Source: Bacteroidales bacterium
GTDB lineage: Bacteria > Bacteroidota > Bacteroidia > Bacteroidales > Bacteroidaceae
DNA: 64,000 nucleotides
Assembly (NCBI GenBank): GCA_015060905.1
Contig: SUXQ01000003.1
Span: 142,090-206,089 of the forward strand
Direction of reading: 5' to 3'
Shown: in pieces, positions 18,756-29,700 of the stretch
Layout: every line of letters begins with the position of its first letter
Numbering within the stretch: position 1 is the first letter of the stretch
Notes under the pieces: generated by a model
Database searches by the model: none
Seen by the model: the letters and a program-made list of their open reading frames with translations, nothing else
Told to the model about the DNA's origin: nothing
Made by a program: the position numbers and the translations under genes

Positions 18756-18786
18756 AGACAAACCTTTTATCTGTTGAATATCGAGC

Positions 18787-18828
18787 AAAAAAGCCCGCCT
18801 GACTTAAAAAAAAATCGGGCAGGCTTTT
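18787..18828 (-). terminator. Intrinsic terminator of the leu operon
   Basis: On the minus strand, AAAAGCCTGCCCGA pairs imperfectly with TCAGGCGGGCTTTT around an A/T-rich loop and ends in six Ts. It lies about 20 bases past the leuB stop. Confidence 0.8.
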
Positions 18829-18846
18829 GGTTGAAAATATCTCTAT

Positions 18847-19920
18847 TTACTTTTTATTTATGTAATCTACAATCCATGCACCCACCTCGGCAGTTCCATA
18901 TTTATCGCTACCATCGGCCTGCAGGTCGGGAGTACAAATATTTTCGGCCATCGACGCATTGACAGCTTCGCGTATGAGGGCACCCTCGTCGAAGAGCCCG
19001 AATGCATACTCGAACATCATTGCCGCCGAGAGGATTGTCGCCAGAGGATTGGCAATATTCTTGCCTGCTGCCTGAGGCCACGAACCGTGTATAGGCTCGA
19101 ACAAAGATGTATGTACGCCTATCGACGCCGAGGGCAACAGACCCATCGAACCTGTGATTACCGAGCCTTCGTCGGTAAGAATGTCGCCAAACATATTCTC
19201 GGTCACCATCACATCAAAAGAGGAAGGCCACTGTATGAGTCGCATTGCGGCATTATCCACGAACATAAATTCCGTTTCGACCTCGGGGTACTGAGGTGCA
19301 AACTCGCCGGCCACCTCGCGCCACAGACGCGACGTTGCAAGCACATTAGCCTTATCGACAACAGTAAGTTTCTTGCGACGTTTCATTGCATACTCGTACG
19401 CAAGTTTCACTATACGCTCAACCTCTTCGCGTGTATAAACGCAGGTGTCATAAGCTGTGTTTCCATCCTCGGAACGTCCCTGAGGACGACCGAAGTATAG
19501 TCCGCCTGTAAGCTCGCGTATACACATAAAGTCGGCACCTCTGACAATGTCGGGACGAAGGGGAGACTTCTCGATAAGTGACTCAAAGGTTGTTACAGGA
19601 CGCAGGTTGGCATAAAGCCCCAGCTTCTTGCGCATGGCAAGAAGGCCCTGCTCGGGACGCACCTTTGCCGAGGGATTGTTATCGAAGCGCAGGTCGCCTA
19701 CTGCACCAAAAAGTACAGCATCGCTCTGCATACACAATTCGTGTGTCTCGTCGGGATAGGGGTTACCTGTTGCGTCAATCGCACATGCACCCACAAGCCC
19801 GGTCTTATATTCTAAATTGTGACCGAATTTGTTACATACGGCCTTTGTTACCTCCAATGCCTGTGCTATAATCTCGGGGCCTATTCCATCGCCCGGAAGC
19901 ACTGCTATTTTTATATCCAT
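18847..19920 (-). CDS. leuB: 3-isopropylmalate dehydrogenase
   Basis: NAD-dependent oxidative decarboxylase of leucine synthesis. The 357-residue product starts [17 protein letters not shown], has the substrate-binding [10 protein letters not shown] and the NAD/metal region [20 protein letters not shown], and ends with the family helix [10 protein letters not shown]. It is the last gene of leuA-leuC-leuD-leuB, 24 bases after leuD, and is followed by a terminator. Confidence 0.96.
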   Translation of the reverse strand: MDIKIAVLPGDGIGPEIIAQALEVTKAVCNKFGHNLEYKTGLVGACAIDATGNPYPDETHELCMQSDAVLFGAVGDLRFDNNPSAKVRPEQGLLAMRKKLGLYANLRPVTTFESLIEKSPLRPDIVRGADFMCIRELTGGLYFGRPQGRSEDGNTAYDTCVYTREEVERIVKLAYEYAMKRRKKLTVVDKANVLATSRLWREVAGEFAPQYPEVETEFMFVDNAAMRLIQWPSSFDVMVTENMFGDILTDEGSVITGSMGLLPSASIGVHTSLFEPIHGSWPQAAGKNIANPLATILSAAMMFEYAFGLFDEGALIREAVNASMAENICTPDLQADGSDKYGTAEVGAWIVDYINKK

Positions 19921-19944
19921 ATTGTCTTTTATATTATTGTAATA

Positions 19945-20535
19945 CTATCTTTGTGCCTCCCAGCTCTCTATCTTTTCTTTGTTGCTGAGCAAGAAGTCAA
20001 TGTCATCCAATCCGTTCATCAAGCAATGCTTTTTATAGGCATTTATTTCAAAGGTCTCTGACTTTCCGGTGGCAGTATTTGTAATAGTCTGCTCGGGCAG
20101 ATTCACTATAACCTCGGTGCGGGGATTGGCATATATCGAGTCGAACAGCTCTTTCAGGAACTCCTCTGTCACTACAACCGGTAGCACAAAGTTGTTCAGC
20201 TCGTTATTTTTGTGGATATCGGCAAAGAAGCTCGACACCACCACACGGAAACCATAGTCGGCGATGGCCCACGCAGCATGTTCGCGGCTCGAACCCGAAC
20301 CGAAATTCTTGCCTGCAACAAGTATCTTTCCCGAATATGTGGGGTCGTTGAGTACGAAACTCTCTATTTTATTACCTTGCTCGTCGAATCGCCAATCGCG
20401 GAAAAGATTCTCGCCGAAGCCCTCGCGTGTGGTTGCCTTAAGAAAACGTGCAGGCACTATCTGGTCGGTATCTATATTCTCCAACGGCAGAGGTATGCAG
20501 GAGTCTTTTATTATGTTGAATTTCTCTTTTTTCAT
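19945..20535 (-). CDS. leuD: 3-isopropylmalate dehydratase small subunit
   Basis: Swivelling-domain subunit that pairs with LeuC to isomerise 2- to 3-isopropylmalate. The 196-residue product has the family start (PLPLENIDTDQIVPARFL), GKILVAGKNFGSGSSREHA and a C-terminal DDIDFLLSNKEKIESWE. It lies 12 bases after leuC in the same operon. Confidence 0.96.
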   Translation of the reverse strand: MKKEKFNIIKDSCIPLPLENIDTDQIVPARFLKATTREGFGENLFRDWRFDEQGNKIESFVLNDPTYSGKILVAGKNFGSGSSREHAAWAIADYGFRVVVSSFFADIHKNNELNNFVLPVVVTEEFLKELFDSIYANPRTEVIVNLPEQTITNTATGKSETFEINAYKKHCLMNGLDDIDFLLSNKEKIESWEAQR

Positions 20536-20547
20536 CGTTACTGTTTT

Positions 20548-21942
20548 TTAAAGGAATTTACGCGGGTCGGTTATTTTGCCTGTGATTGCAGCTGCCGCAG
20601 CAACATAAGGACTTGCGAGGATGGTACGTGCGCCCTGTCCCTGACGTCCCTCAAAATTGCGGTTGCTTGTCGATACGGCATATTTTCCGGCAGGAATCTT
20701 ATCTTCGTTCATTGCCAGACAAGCCGAACATCCGGGCTCGCGCAATTCGAAGCCCGCCTCGGTGAATATCGCGGCAAGACCCTCTTCCTCTATCTGACGG
20801 AAAACGCCCCACGAGCCGGGTACTATCCACGCTGTAACATTCTCGGCTTTTTTATGACCTTTCACTATCTGTGCAAATGCTCTGAAATCTTCTATACGAC
20901 CATTTGTACATGAACCTATAAAAACATAGTCGATGGGGTGACCTTCGAGCTTTTCTCCCGCGCTGAAGCCCATATACTCGAGAGACTTCAGATAAGATGC
21001 TTGTCCGGCCTCGGGCTGAGTCTCGACAGCAGGCACTGCCTCACTTATGCCTATTCCCATTCCCGGATTGGTACCGTATGTTACACGTGGTTCAATATCA
21101 GCAGCCTGGAAAGTAATCTCTTTGTCAAAGACTGCATCCTCGCTGCTGGGGAGGGTCTTCCAATAGGCAACTGCCTTGTCCCACTCCTCGCCCTGCGGAG
21201 CATACTCGCGACCTTTTATATATTCAAAAGTAATCTCGTCGGGAGCGACCATTCCTCCACGAGCACCCATCTCTATCGAAAGGTTGCAAAGTGTCAGACG
21301 GCTCTCCATGCTCATAGAACGTATTGCCGAGCCTGCATATTCCACAAAATAGCCTGTCGCACCACTGGTGGTCATTTTCGAGATTATGTAAAGTGCCACA
21401 TCCTTTGCAGTAACACCCTTACCCAGCTCGCCCTCGACATTGATGCGCATCGACTTTGGCTTCTGTTGCAGGATGCACTGCGAGGCAAGCACCATTCCCA
21501 CCTCGCTTGTACCTATTCCAAAGGCAACGGCACCCATAGCTCCATGGGTCGAAGTGTGAGAATCGCCACAAACGATTGTCATTCCCGGCAGTGTAAGCCC
21601 AAGTTCGGGACCAACCACATGAATAATACCGTTCTTGGGATGTTTCATTCCAAAGTGTGTGAGGCCGAACTCATGGGCATTGCGCGAGAGTGTCTCAACC
21701 TGCTTGCGCGAAACAGGCTCTTCAATGGGTTTATCTTGATTTTTTGTGGGAATATTGTGGTCGGGCATACAGTAGATTCTGTCCGGACGAAGGCATTTTA
21801 TGCCTCGGCTTCTGAGGTCGTCAAAAGCCTGAGGCGATGTTACTTCGTGACAGTACAATCTGTCTATATATAGTTGTGTAGGTCCATCTTCGACCTTATG
21901 CACAATATGAGAATCCCAAATTTTATCGAAAAGTGTGTTCAT
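20548..21942 (-). CDS. leuC: 3-isopropylmalate dehydratase large subunit
   Basis: Aconitase-family subunit carrying the [4Fe-4S] cluster. The 464-residue product shows [16 protein letters not shown] and the three cluster cysteines, in [14 protein letters not shown] and GCSACLAMN, with the expected spacing, plus the C-terminal [18 protein letters not shown]. It lies six bases after leuA in the operon and pairs with LeuD. Confidence 0.96.
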   Translation of the reverse strand: MNTLFDKIWDSHIVHKVEDGPTQLYIDRLYCHEVTSPQAFDDLRSRGIKCLRPDRIYCMPDHNIPTKNQDKPIEEPVSRKQVETLSRNAHEFGLTHFGMKHPKNGIIHVVGPELGLTLPGMTIVCGDSHTSTHGAMGAVAFGIGTSEVGMVLASQCILQQKPKSMRINVEGELGKGVTAKDVALYIISKMTTSGATGYFVEYAGSAIRSMSMESRLTLCNLSIEMGARGGMVAPDEITFEYIKGREYAPQGEEWDKAVAYWKTLPSSEDAVFDKEITFQAADIEPRVTYGTNPGMGIGISEAVPAVETQPEAGQASYLKSLEYMGFSAGEKLEGHPIDYVFIGSCTNGRIEDFRAFAQIVKGHKKAENVTAWIVPGSWGVFRQIEEEGLAAIFTEAGFELREPGCSACLAMNEDKIPAGKYAVSTSNRNFEGRQGQGARTILASPYVAAAAAITGKITDPRKFL

Positions 21943-21948
21943 CGTTTC

Positions 21949-23445
21949 TTAATCGCGGAATTTGTTTATACAGTCAATGTATGCTTCGACCGAGGCCGAA
22001 ACAATGTCGGTGTTTGCACCGAATCCATAGTAATTTACGTCGTTGTACTCTACCTGCATGTGTACCTTGCCTACATCGTCGCTACCCTTGCTGATTGCCT
22101 GAATGGTAAACTCGCGCAAGGTCATGTCGCGCTTGATTATCTGCTTCAAGGCTTTGATGGCTGCGTCTACGGGGCCGTTGCCGGTGGCTGCGCTCTCGAA
22201 GAGCTCACCCGAAATGCGCAATCCGAGGCTTGCTACCGAACGAATGTTCAGGCCTGTTGTCACCTGCAAATATTCGAGCTTGATACCCTTATTTGTGCTG
22301 CGGTCGGCACCTGCGAGCATCAGAATATCGTCGTCGTTAATCTCCTTTTTCTTGTCGGCCAGACGAAGGAACTGTTCGTAAATTTCGTTCAGCTTATCGG
22401 CCTCTACATCAATGCCGAGCACCGACAAACGGTGTTTCAACGCTGCACGACCGCTACGAGCTGTCAGCACAATTGAGTTATCGTCGATACCCACATCTTT
22501 GGGATTCATAATTTCGTATGTGCTTACATCCTTCAGCACACCATCCTGATGAATACCAGAGGAGTGAGCAAAGGCGTTACGTCCCACGATAGCCTTGTTG
22601 GGCTGAACGGGCATGTTCATAAGGCTTGAAATCATGCGGCTGGTGGGGTAGATTTTCTGAGTATTTATATTTGTTTCGATGTTGAGCATCGGATGACATT
22701 TTGTAATCATCACAATCTCTTCGAGCGAGGTGTTACCCGCGCGCTCGCCTATACCGTTGATGGTTACCTCTACCTGACGCGCACCGTTTATAACACCCGA
22801 GAGTGTGTTTGCTGTTGCCATTCCCAGGTCGTTGTGACAGTGGGTCGAGAGGATGGCCTTGTCGATGCAATCTACATGCTCCATCAAATATTTGATTTTA
22901 GCACCATACTCGTGAGGCAGACAGTAACCTGTTGTGTCGGGGATATTTACCACAGTAGCACCGGCCTTGATAACCGCCTCGACCACGCGCGCAAGATACT
23001 CATTATCGGTACGTCCGGCATCCTCGGCATAGAATTCAACATCCTCGACATACTTTTTCGCATACTTAACGGCTCTTACAGCTGTCTCAATGATTTTCTC
23101 GCGTGTAGAGCGGAATTTATACTGTATGTGAGAGTCGGATGTTCCTACACCTGTGTGTATACGTTTGCGTTTAGCAAATTTCAATGCTTCGGCAGCGCAA
23201 TCAATATCTTTCTCCACAGCACGTGTAAGCGCGCAGATTGTAGGCCATGTAACGGCCTTTGATATCTCTATCACAGAATTGAAATCTCCGGGGCTTGAGA
23301 TGGGGAATCCCGCCTCAATAATATCAACACCAAGCATTTCCAGTTGCTTTGCCACTTGAATTTTCTCAACTGTATTCAACTGACATCCGGGAACCTGCTC
23401 GCCATCGCGCAACGTGGTGTCGAAAATGTAAAGTCTGTTATCCAT
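21949..23445 (-). CDS. leuA: 2-isopropylmalate synthase
   Basis: Condenses acetyl-CoA with 2-ketoisovalerate, the committed step to leucine. The 498-residue product has the catalytic start [13 protein letters not shown], the metal-binding [13 protein letters not shown] (HxH), [13 protein letters not shown] and [11 protein letters not shown]. The C-terminal regulatory domain from about residue 370 ([14 protein letters not shown] and after) is present, so leucine feedback control is likely. It is the first gene of the operon and has a clear -7 box upstream. I see no T-box or leader peptide in the short 5' region. Confidence 0.96.
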   Translation of the reverse strand: MDNRLYIFDTTLRDGEQVPGCQLNTVEKIQVAKQLEMLGVDIIEAGFPISSPGDFNSVIEISKAVTWPTICALTRAVEKDIDCAAEALKFAKRKRIHTGVGTSDSHIQYKFRSTREKIIETAVRAVKYAKKYVEDVEFYAEDAGRTDNEYLARVVEAVIKAGATVVNIPDTTGYCLPHEYGAKIKYLMEHVDCIDKAILSTHCHNDLGMATANTLSGVINGARQVEVTINGIGERAGNTSLEEIVMITKCHPMLNIETNINTQKIYPTSRMISSLMNMPVQPNKAIVGRNAFAHSSGIHQDGVLKDVSTYEIMNPKDVGIDDNSIVLTARSGRAALKHRLSVLGIDVEADKLNEIYEQFLRLADKKKEINDDDILMLAGADRSTNKGIKLEYLQVTTGLNIRSVASLGLRISGELFESAATGNGPVDAAIKALKQIIKRDMTLREFTIQAISKGSDDVGKVHMQVEYNDVNYYGFGANTDIVSASVEAYIDCINKFRD

Positions 23446-23524
23446 AGCTTTATAATTTTTTATTATTACTCTATTTTCTTCGGCTGCATAAGTGTGATTT
23501 TAACGCAACCTATCTAAAATTTTA

Positions 23525-23532
23525 CAAATATA
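23525..23532 (-). promoter_or_regulatory. -7 promoter box of the leuACDB operon
   Basis: Minus-strand TATATTTG, an exact TAnnTTTG match about 80 bases upstream of leuA. No convincing -33 box at standard spacing. Confidence 0.6.
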
Positions 23533-23670
23533 GCACTTTCTTTTCAAACTTTTGACTCCCATATGTTATTATTTATAAAAAATGCGCGTGCGCAAGCTCA
23601 AACATCTAAGAGGAATCAGGGGCGAAAGAAAATATTTCACATTTTTTCAAGAATTCAAAAGCGTTTCTTA

Positions 23671-23678
23671 TATATTTG
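23671..23678 (+). promoter_or_regulatory. -7 promoter box of malQ
   Basis: TATATTTG matches TAnnTTTG, with transcription expected about 7 bases downstream. This leaves a ~40-base leader before the chosen malQ ATG and rules out the longer upstream reading frame as the protein start. Confidence 0.6.
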
Positions 23679-23724
23679 CAAAATCTTGCAAATGAGAGAT
23701 GCACGCTTAATAGAATATTTATTT

Positions 23725-26265
23725 ATGAAAAAAATAGAATTCATTGTTACTTTTCACACTGATAACAGTGCCACCATACAGATAAAATATCGTTTCCGAA
23801 CATCAAGAGGCGAGGAATTTGAAAATCGCTTACAGCTCGATGAAATTTCGCCCGACACATGGAGCGGCTTTTTAACCTTCGACAACAACGCCACAGAGCT
23901 TACTTACGGCTATGAGGTTACAAAAAACAGCACTACCCTGCGAAGCGAATGGGGTGAGATGCCACACAACGTAAATTTAGTAGCAAACAGCTCTTCGTGG
24001 AAGCTCTACGACAAGTGGTTCGACGCGCCATTCTGCAACTACATGCAGAGCGGATTATTCAAAAAATTTTACCATCGCAACAACCAGACAACAAACAACA
24101 AGGTAACAATCCCAAGCAAGGAATCAGACCTTTTGTACTTCGACATTCAGGCCTGCGGGCTGACAGCCGACGAAACCCTTATTCTCACCGGCAACGCCGA
24201 CGAATTTGGCAATTGGGAACCCTCGAAAAGCATACAAATGGCCAACGTATCCTTTAACCGTTGGCAATGCGTCGTAGAGGCAGCCACCCTGTGCGGCAAT
24301 ACATTGGATTTCAAATTTGTAGCCTTAAACACCACAACAGGTGAAGCACGATGGGAAGAGGGCGACAACCGCACCCTGTTCATAGAAAAAGAGGAACGTC
24401 CCACCATTCGTCGCATAACATTCGAAGGGCTGGACTTGGGCGCACCCCGTTTACGCGTCGCAGGTACGGTAATTCCACTCTTTTCGTTACGGTCGGAAAG
24501 CAGCTGGGGCATCGGCGACTTTGGCGACCTAAAAAAGATGGCCGAGTGGCTGGCTGCAACCGGTCAGCATGTGCTGCAACTGCTACCCGTAAACGACACA
24601 ACCATCTACGGTGGCGAGGGAGATTCATACCCATACAACTGCGTATCAGTATTTGCTTTACACCCGCAGTACATTGATATTTCGGCACTTCCGGCAATAA
24701 AAGACGGCCGCACACGCGCAGGTTTTTTCCGTCGCGCCAAACGCCTGAACGAAAGTCGTACATTCGACTACCCCGCCGTAAACATACTGAAAGAGAATTA
24801 CCTGAGGAAACTATACGAAGAGAGTGGCAAGGAGCTACTCGAAAGCCCCGAGTTCAAGCTTTTCGAGAAAGAGCAACAAGCGTGGCTGAAGCCCTATTGT
24901 GCCTATCGTTTCCTGACAAAAAAAGTTTGTCCCGGCCCGGGCATTTGGGGCACGTACAGCTGCTACAAAGCCGATACATGCAACAAACTCACAAAGGAAT
25001 ACAGCGATGCAGCCTACGAAATGAACTACCACGCACTTGTACAATATTTTCTATACAAACAGCTAAAAGAGGCCCACGAATATTCACTATCCTTAGGCGT
25101 TGCCATTAAAGGAGATATCCCTATCGGCGTTGCGCCCGACGGAGTAGACGTATGGTGCGACAAAAAGCTCTTCAACTGCAAAGGCTCGGCAGGAGCACCA
25201 CCCGACGCATTCTCGGCCGACGGACAAAATTGGGGGTTCCCCACTTATAATTGGGAAGTGATGGCACTTGACGGCTACTCGTGGTGGAAGCGACGTTTGA
25301 AATATATGTCAAATTTTTTCGATGCCTATCGCATAGACCACATCTTGGGATTCTTCCGAATATGGGAGATACCATCGTACGTTTCGAGCGGACTGTCGGG
25401 ACACTTCAGACCCAGCAAACCATTAACCATCGAGGAGATTGAAAAAGCCGGTTTCTACTTCGACGCCACGCAACACTCATGTGCAAAACCCACAGACCTG
25501 CCGAGCGACAAGCCTGCCGACCTGCTATTCATCCCCGACGAGACACTTCCCGGGCACTACCATCCGCGCATCATGGCCTCCGAGACAAAGAGCTACCGCG
25601 CATTAGGCGAGCGCAACAAACAGGCCTTCGACCGCATATACGAAGACTTCTTCTACCATCGCCACACAAATTTCTGGTTCGAAGAGGCTATGAAAAAGCT
25701 CGCGCCCCTAATGAGCGCAACCTCAATGACTGCCTGCGGCGAAGACTTAGGCATGATACCAGCCTGCGTACCGTGGGCCATGAGCAACCTGCAAATACTT
25801 TCGCTCGAAATACAACGTATGCCCAAACAATACGGCGTAAGATTCGCACGTACCGAAGAGTACCCCTACCTATCCGTTGCAACACCATCGACACACGACA
25901 TGAGCACACTGCGCGAATGGTGGAAAGAAAACCCCGACGACACCCAACATTTCTACAACGAAGTGGTGGGACACGAAGGGAAAGCACCCGAAGAGCTTGA
26001 CGGCACGACAGCAAAAGCCATACTAACCATGCACCTGAAATCGCCCTCGATGCTAACCATGATAGCATGGCAAGACTGGATGGCGATGGACGAACGTCTG
26101 CGCCACCCCGATGCACGCGAAGAGCGAATAAACATCCCCGCCAACCGAGGCCATATATGGAATTACAGGATGCACATGACCATCGAAGAGCTTGGCAAGC
26201 AAAGAGCCTTCAACGAAACAGTATCACAAATGATACAAGAGGCCGGACGCATCCCCAACGTATGA
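23725..26265 (+). CDS. malQ: 4-alpha-glucanotransferase with N-terminal starch-binding domains
   Basis: GH77 amylomaltase that rearranges maltodextrins in the cytoplasm. The ~846-residue product begins with two CBM20-like modules (MKKIEFIVTFHTDNSAT to about residue 120, and a second with ADETLILTGNADEFGNWEP). The catalytic barrel follows: DIPIGVAPDGVDVWCDKK, the nucleophile region AYRIDHILGFFRIWEIP, the acid in MTACGEDLGMIP and STHDMSTLREWW. This two-CBM20 plus GH77 layout is common in Bacteroidota and plant DPE2 relatives. The ATG at 23725 fits the domain start and the promoter position. Confidence 0.93.
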   Translation: MKKIEFIVTFHTDNSATIQIKYRFRTSRGEEFENRLQLDEISPDTWSGFLTFDNNATELTYGYEVTKNSTTLRSEWGEMPHNVNLVANSSSWKLYDKWFDAPFCNYMQSGLFKKFYHRNNQTTNNKVTIPSKESDLLYFDIQACGLTADETLILTGNADEFGNWEPSKSIQMANVSFNRWQCVVEAATLCGNTLDFKFVALNTTTGEARWEEGDNRTLFIEKEERPTIRRITFEGLDLGAPRLRVAGTVIPLFSLRSESSWGIGDFGDLKKMAEWLAATGQHVLQLLPVNDTTIYGGEGDSYPYNCVSVFALHPQYIDISALPAIKDGRTRAGFFRRAKRLNESRTFDYPAVNILKENYLRKLYEESGKELLESPEFKLFEKEQQAWLKPYCAYRFLTKKVCPGPGIWGTYSCYKADTCNKLTKEYSDAAYEMNYHALVQYFLYKQLKEAHEYSLSLGVAIKGDIPIGVAPDGVDVWCDKKLFNCKGSAGAPPDAFSADGQNWGFPTYNWEVMALDGYSWWKRRLKYMSNFFDAYRIDHILGFFRIWEIPSYVSSGLSGHFRPSKPLTIEEIEKAGFYFDATQHSCAKPTDLPSDKPADLLFIPDETLPGHYHPRIMASETKSYRALGERNKQAFDRIYEDFFYHRHTNFWFEEAMKKLAPLMSATSMTACGEDLGMIPACVPWAMSNLQILSLEIQRMPKQYGVRFARTEEYPYLSVATPSTHDMSTLREWWKENPDDTQHFYNEVVGHEGKAPEELDGTTAKAILTMHLKSPSMLTMIAWQDWMAMDERLRHPDAREERINIPANRGHIWNYRMHMTIEELGKQRAFNETVSQMIQEAGRIPNV

Positions 26266-26301
26266 AAAAGAGACAAAATTTCTAAAAAAGCAGTACAAAG
26301 T

Positions 26302-26340
26302 AACGGGCAAGAATTTGTATATATTAAATTTTTGTCCGTT
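26302..26340 (+). terminator. Probable terminator after malQ
   Basis: AACGGGCAAGAATTT pairs with AAATTTTTGTCCGTT (two G-U pairs) around a 9-base loop, followed by ATTTG. It lies ~36 bases after the malQ stop; the T tail is weak. Confidence 0.45.
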
Positions 26341-26394
26341 ATTTGTAATCAGTTGTATCGAAGCCCCATAATAACATCAATAAAGATTACGCCT

Positions 26395-28959
26395 ATGAAA
26401 AGACTATTTACCCTTTTGACAGGACTATATATAACATCTATTCTAATAGCCTCACCTACGTCATTGGTCACAGAGGCGAAAGCCGACGAAGACAACCTTG
26501 AATACAGCACTGCATTTGAAAAGTTCGAGGAAGCCATCGCCATAGCCGACTCGTTGATAGAACTACAAGGCTTCATCGCCGGCAAAGACAACGGCGAATA
26601 CGAAAAGCTTAACAATGCCATAGCCAAAGGGCGCGAACTTCTGAACGACGAAAGCACCACAACAGCTCAGGCAATGCTGAGAACCAACCAGCTAAACTCC
26701 CTTGTAACAAAATATCGCAAACAATACATATACGTCCTAATAGATTCTGTTACAAACATATTATCGAGCGACGCATTAAACTTTTCGGATGGCAGCGAAG
26801 GATGGAAAACAGGTGACTACCCCGAGGAAAGCCGCACACTCCTGACACAGATTGCCGATGACGCCCAAACAAGCGCAAACAGCGCAAACACACTTGCAAA
26901 AGTTTCAACAATAATCTCCGAGCTCGAAGAGGGCCTTAACACACTATATAATTCACGCATAGACAAGGCTTGCAAACTTCCCCTGCGATTCAACGAGGAG
27001 AGCGGTTTGCCGGGCAAAAACGAGAGCGACGACCCCAACAGCAGCTTCCTATGGAGCACCCCCCTTATCTACCTCGACAAACCCATAGATGTCATACGCA
27101 TAACCGTAACCCGAGCTACCAAACAAGATAACTACGGTGGCAGTGGCACAGTAATGTTCTGCCTAAGCGAATTTGAACTTTACGACGCATCGGACAACCC
27201 CATACCTTTGCGCGAAGAGATGTTCGTAACAAATTCACTCTGTTCATCAGATGGCGGCGGCATTCCGTCACTCATTGACGGCAAGCACAATACATGGTAC
27301 CATAGCGCATACAACGCCGGGCACGACATTGTTCCGGGTGCAGGCGAATATTCATACATCGAAGTTCATCTTGACGAGCCGATATCCGCATTCCGCTACC
27401 GCTCGGTAGGTCGTCCAAGTGCAAGCTACAATCGCGCACCCATAGACTTCGGAATAACAGCCGGCGAGACATACGACCCCGACAAAGTATCCACGCAAGA
27501 CCCCTACGAACTACAGATAATAGAAAAAGTTACCGACGTTTCACAAATTACCGACGGAGGACACTATATCCTTTACGGTAACGCCCTCAGATTCAACGAA
27601 AATGGCGATGAAACAGGCAAAGGCTCGGGATTCTATTCGGGCCTCAACCTACATGACAACAGAAAACCCCTCAGCAACTGCCTCTTCACATTCGAAGATG
27701 CCGGCGACGGGAAATTTCATCTGCACAGCATTCCTAATAATTACTACATAAAGGCACCCGTCACATACGAAAGTGCCAACAGCACACTCTTCAAAAAAGA
27801 GGCCGCAGCATTTACCATCCAAAAGCATGAATCACGCGAAACGATGTTTACCATCTACCATACAGGACTTGTAAACGACGAATACAACCGGCTTCACGGG
27901 ACAGAAGCCATATTCCCCCTGCAAGATTGGAGAGGAGAGATGGGCACACGCCCCATTGCCGGATTGAACGAACAAACTGAACTTGACGGATGCAACGAGT
28001 GGGAAATTTACAAAGTATCAGTTGATAATTTCGAACTGATGTGGCTGCAGAGCGTGCTTGCATCCGTCGAATCCTCGGGCTTTACAGCCGAAATTATCGG
28101 CAGCAATCCCGGACAATACAGCGGTACAGGTGTCGAAGAATTAAAAAATGCCCTTGCAACAGCTTGGGCCGTTGCCGATACAAAAAATGTTTTTGCAGCG
28201 AAAAGTGCCGCCGACAATTTACAAGCGACCATCGACGCACTCTCTACGCTGGAATTAAACCCAATAATTTTAGACGCAGAATATTACATTGTAAACAGCT
28301 ACGACGCCTTTTATCAGCAGCAAGGGAAGGAGATGGCACTCTTCGCAGACGCAAACGACAATAGCGACAGCGATGTAAAAAGCGACAACCAACCATATTG
28401 GGGGGCATTGTTCGACGACGAAAATAGCAAACGCGACGAGTTTATATGGATTGCCGAAGAGGCTAATAGCAAGAACATCGAAACGCTCTACGGCGACACA
28501 TACGTGTACCTGAAAAACAAGGCGACAGGCGAATATCTTGGCACATGGGACAGCCACTCTACCATACTGCCCATGAGCAAAAGCCCCGTTCTTTACTACT
28601 TCAGAAGTGCTGGCGGCAGTAATTTCAACATAAACTCGGCCGATGCACAGCGAGATTTTACCGAGCAGAATGGCACACACTATGCACTGCACGCCTTAGG
28701 GCACAACGATGGCAAGGCAAGCACAGGACATGTCTGTTTGTGGCACTACGGCGCCCAACAATCAAAATGGAAACTCATATATTTAGGCACAACAGCCATA
28801 GATGACAATATAGTTGATGAAGCAGAGGGCGAGATTGTATCGACTACATACTTCAGCATGGACGGAAAAATCCTCGCCGAACCCGCCAAAGGCTTGAATA
28901 TCATAAGGATGGTCTACTCAAACGGCACGATAAAGAGCAAGAAAATCCTCGTCAAATAA
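26395..28959 (+). CDS. Large secreted protein with F5/8-type-C-like region and C-terminal sorting-like tail
   Basis: An 854-residue secreted protein with a signal peptide (MKRLFTLLTGLYITSILIA). Residues ~30-190 are helical and Ala/Glu rich. A discoidin-like beta domain with LSEFELYDASDNPIP and SLIDGKHNTWYHSAYNAGHD follows at ~220-360. Two further regions resemble beta-trefoil or jelly-roll carbohydrate-binding folds, and a small helical linker motif recurs. The last ~40 residues (YFSMDGKILAEP to KKILVK) resemble Bacteroidota C-terminal sorting or anchoring tails. No catalytic motif is visible. It may bind glycans at the surface, but that is inference. The ATG 21 codons into the longest frame starts a proper signal peptide. 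Confidence 0.6.
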   Translation: MKRLFTLLTGLYITSILIASPTSLVTEAKADEDNLEYSTAFEKFEEAIAIADSLIELQGFIAGKDNGEYEKLNNAIAKGRELLNDESTTTAQAMLRTNQLNSLVTKYRKQYIYVLIDSVTNILSSDALNFSDGSEGWKTGDYPEESRTLLTQIADDAQTSANSANTLAKVSTIISELEEGLNTLYNSRIDKACKLPLRFNEESGLPGKNESDDPNSSFLWSTPLIYLDKPIDVIRITVTRATKQDNYGGSGTVMFCLSEFELYDASDNPIPLREEMFVTNSLCSSDGGGIPSLIDGKHNTWYHSAYNAGHDIVPGAGEYSYIEVHLDEPISAFRYRSVGRPSASYNRAPIDFGITAGETYDPDKVSTQDPYELQIIEKVTDVSQITDGGHYILYGNALRFNENGDETGKGSGFYSGLNLHDNRKPLSNCLFTFEDAGDGKFHLHSIPNNYYIKAPVTYESANSTLFKKEAAAFTIQKHESRETMFTIYHTGLVNDEYNRLHGTEAIFPLQDWRGEMGTRPIAGLNEQTELDGCNEWEIYKVSVDNFELMWLQSVLASVESSGFTAEIIGSNPGQYSGTGVEELKNALATAWAVADTKNVFAAKSAADNLQATIDALSTLELNPIILDAEYYIVNSYDAFYQQQGKEMALFADANDNSDSDVKSDNQPYWGALFDDENSKRDEFIWIAEEANSKNIETLYGDTYVYLKNKATGEYLGTWDSHSTILPMSKSPVLYYFRSAGGSNFNINSADAQRDFTEQNGTHYALHALGHNDGKASTGHVCLWHYGAQQSKWKLIYLGTTAIDDNIVDEAEGEIVSTTYFSMDGKILAEPAKGLNIIRMVYSNGTIKSKKILVK

Positions 28960-28974
28960 GCCCAAAAACGCATC

Positions 28975-29637
28975 ATGATTATCGATTTTATCATAAGACT
29001 GTTTGTTGCAGCCATATTAGGCACAATCATAGGGCTCGAAAGAGAGTACCGCGCCAAAGAGGCCGGTTACCGCACGCACTTTTTAGTGTCATTGGGCAGC
29101 GCGCTTATAATGATAGTGTCGCAGCATGGATTTTCCGAAATTCTGGGACAACCGGGAATAGGGCTCGACCCCTCGAGAATAGCTGCGCAGGTAGTTACAG
29201 GCATCGGCTTTATCGGGGCAGGCACCATAATATTGAACAAACAAATTGTTCGCGGACTGACAACCGCTGCAGGAATATGGGCAACGTCGGGCATCGGGCT
29301 GTGCATAGGTGCGGGAATGTATACTCTGGGACTATCGGCTACCGCATTGACGCTTATAGGCTTTGAGCTTCTGAGCAGAATATTCAAAAACTTCGGACTA
29401 AGAAGTTTCTTTATTGAATTTTCCACAAGCAACAAAAATATGCTGAATGAAATTCCGGCAGCTTTCGACAAAAGGGATTTTATAATTGTCTCGTACCGGA
29501 TGAACGAAAAGAACATCGGACAAGAGTGCTTCTACAATATCAGCATGGTGGTAAAGTCCAAAAAAAGAGAAGAAGAGTCCAATATTATCGCTTATCTTAA
29601 TAGTTTCGAGGATATTACCATTCATAGGATGGAATAA
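28975..29637 (+). CDS. MgtC/SapB family membrane protein
   Basis: A 220-residue membrane protein. The N-terminal ~140 residues hold four or five hydrophobic segments with the family motifs GLEREYRAKEAGYRTHFLVS, GIGFIGAGTIIL and TAAGIWATSGIGLCIGAGMY. A short cytoplasmic ACT-like C-terminal domain follows. Relatives are linked to Mg2+ limitation or ATP-synthase control; the role here is not shown. It starts 15 bases after the preceding gene. Confidence 0.88.
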   Translation: MIIDFIIRLFVAAILGTIIGLEREYRAKEAGYRTHFLVSLGSALIMIVSQHGFSEILGQPGIGLDPSRIAAQVVTGIGFIGAGTIILNKQIVRGLTTAAGIWATSGIGLCIGAGMYTLGLSATALTLIGFELLSRIFKNFGLRSFFIEFSTSNKNMLNEIPAAFDKRDFIIVSYRMNEKNIGQECFYNISMVVKSKKREEESNIIAYLNSFEDITIHRME

Positions 29638-29700
29638 TTTTTTCAAGCACAGCTCTACGTTGCACTACCCGGCACTTCCGGAATTTTATTCATACTTCAG

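Noticed and set aside
18755..18788. Upstream TTG start for class III fructose bisphosphatase
   Set aside because: It lies inside the T-tract of the leu terminator, while the ATG at 18755 has an AAAAGG site.
23446..23562. Leucine T-box or leader-peptide attenuator ahead of leuA
   Set aside because: The leader is under 80 bases, lacks a leucine-rich short ORF and has no terminator/antiterminator pair.
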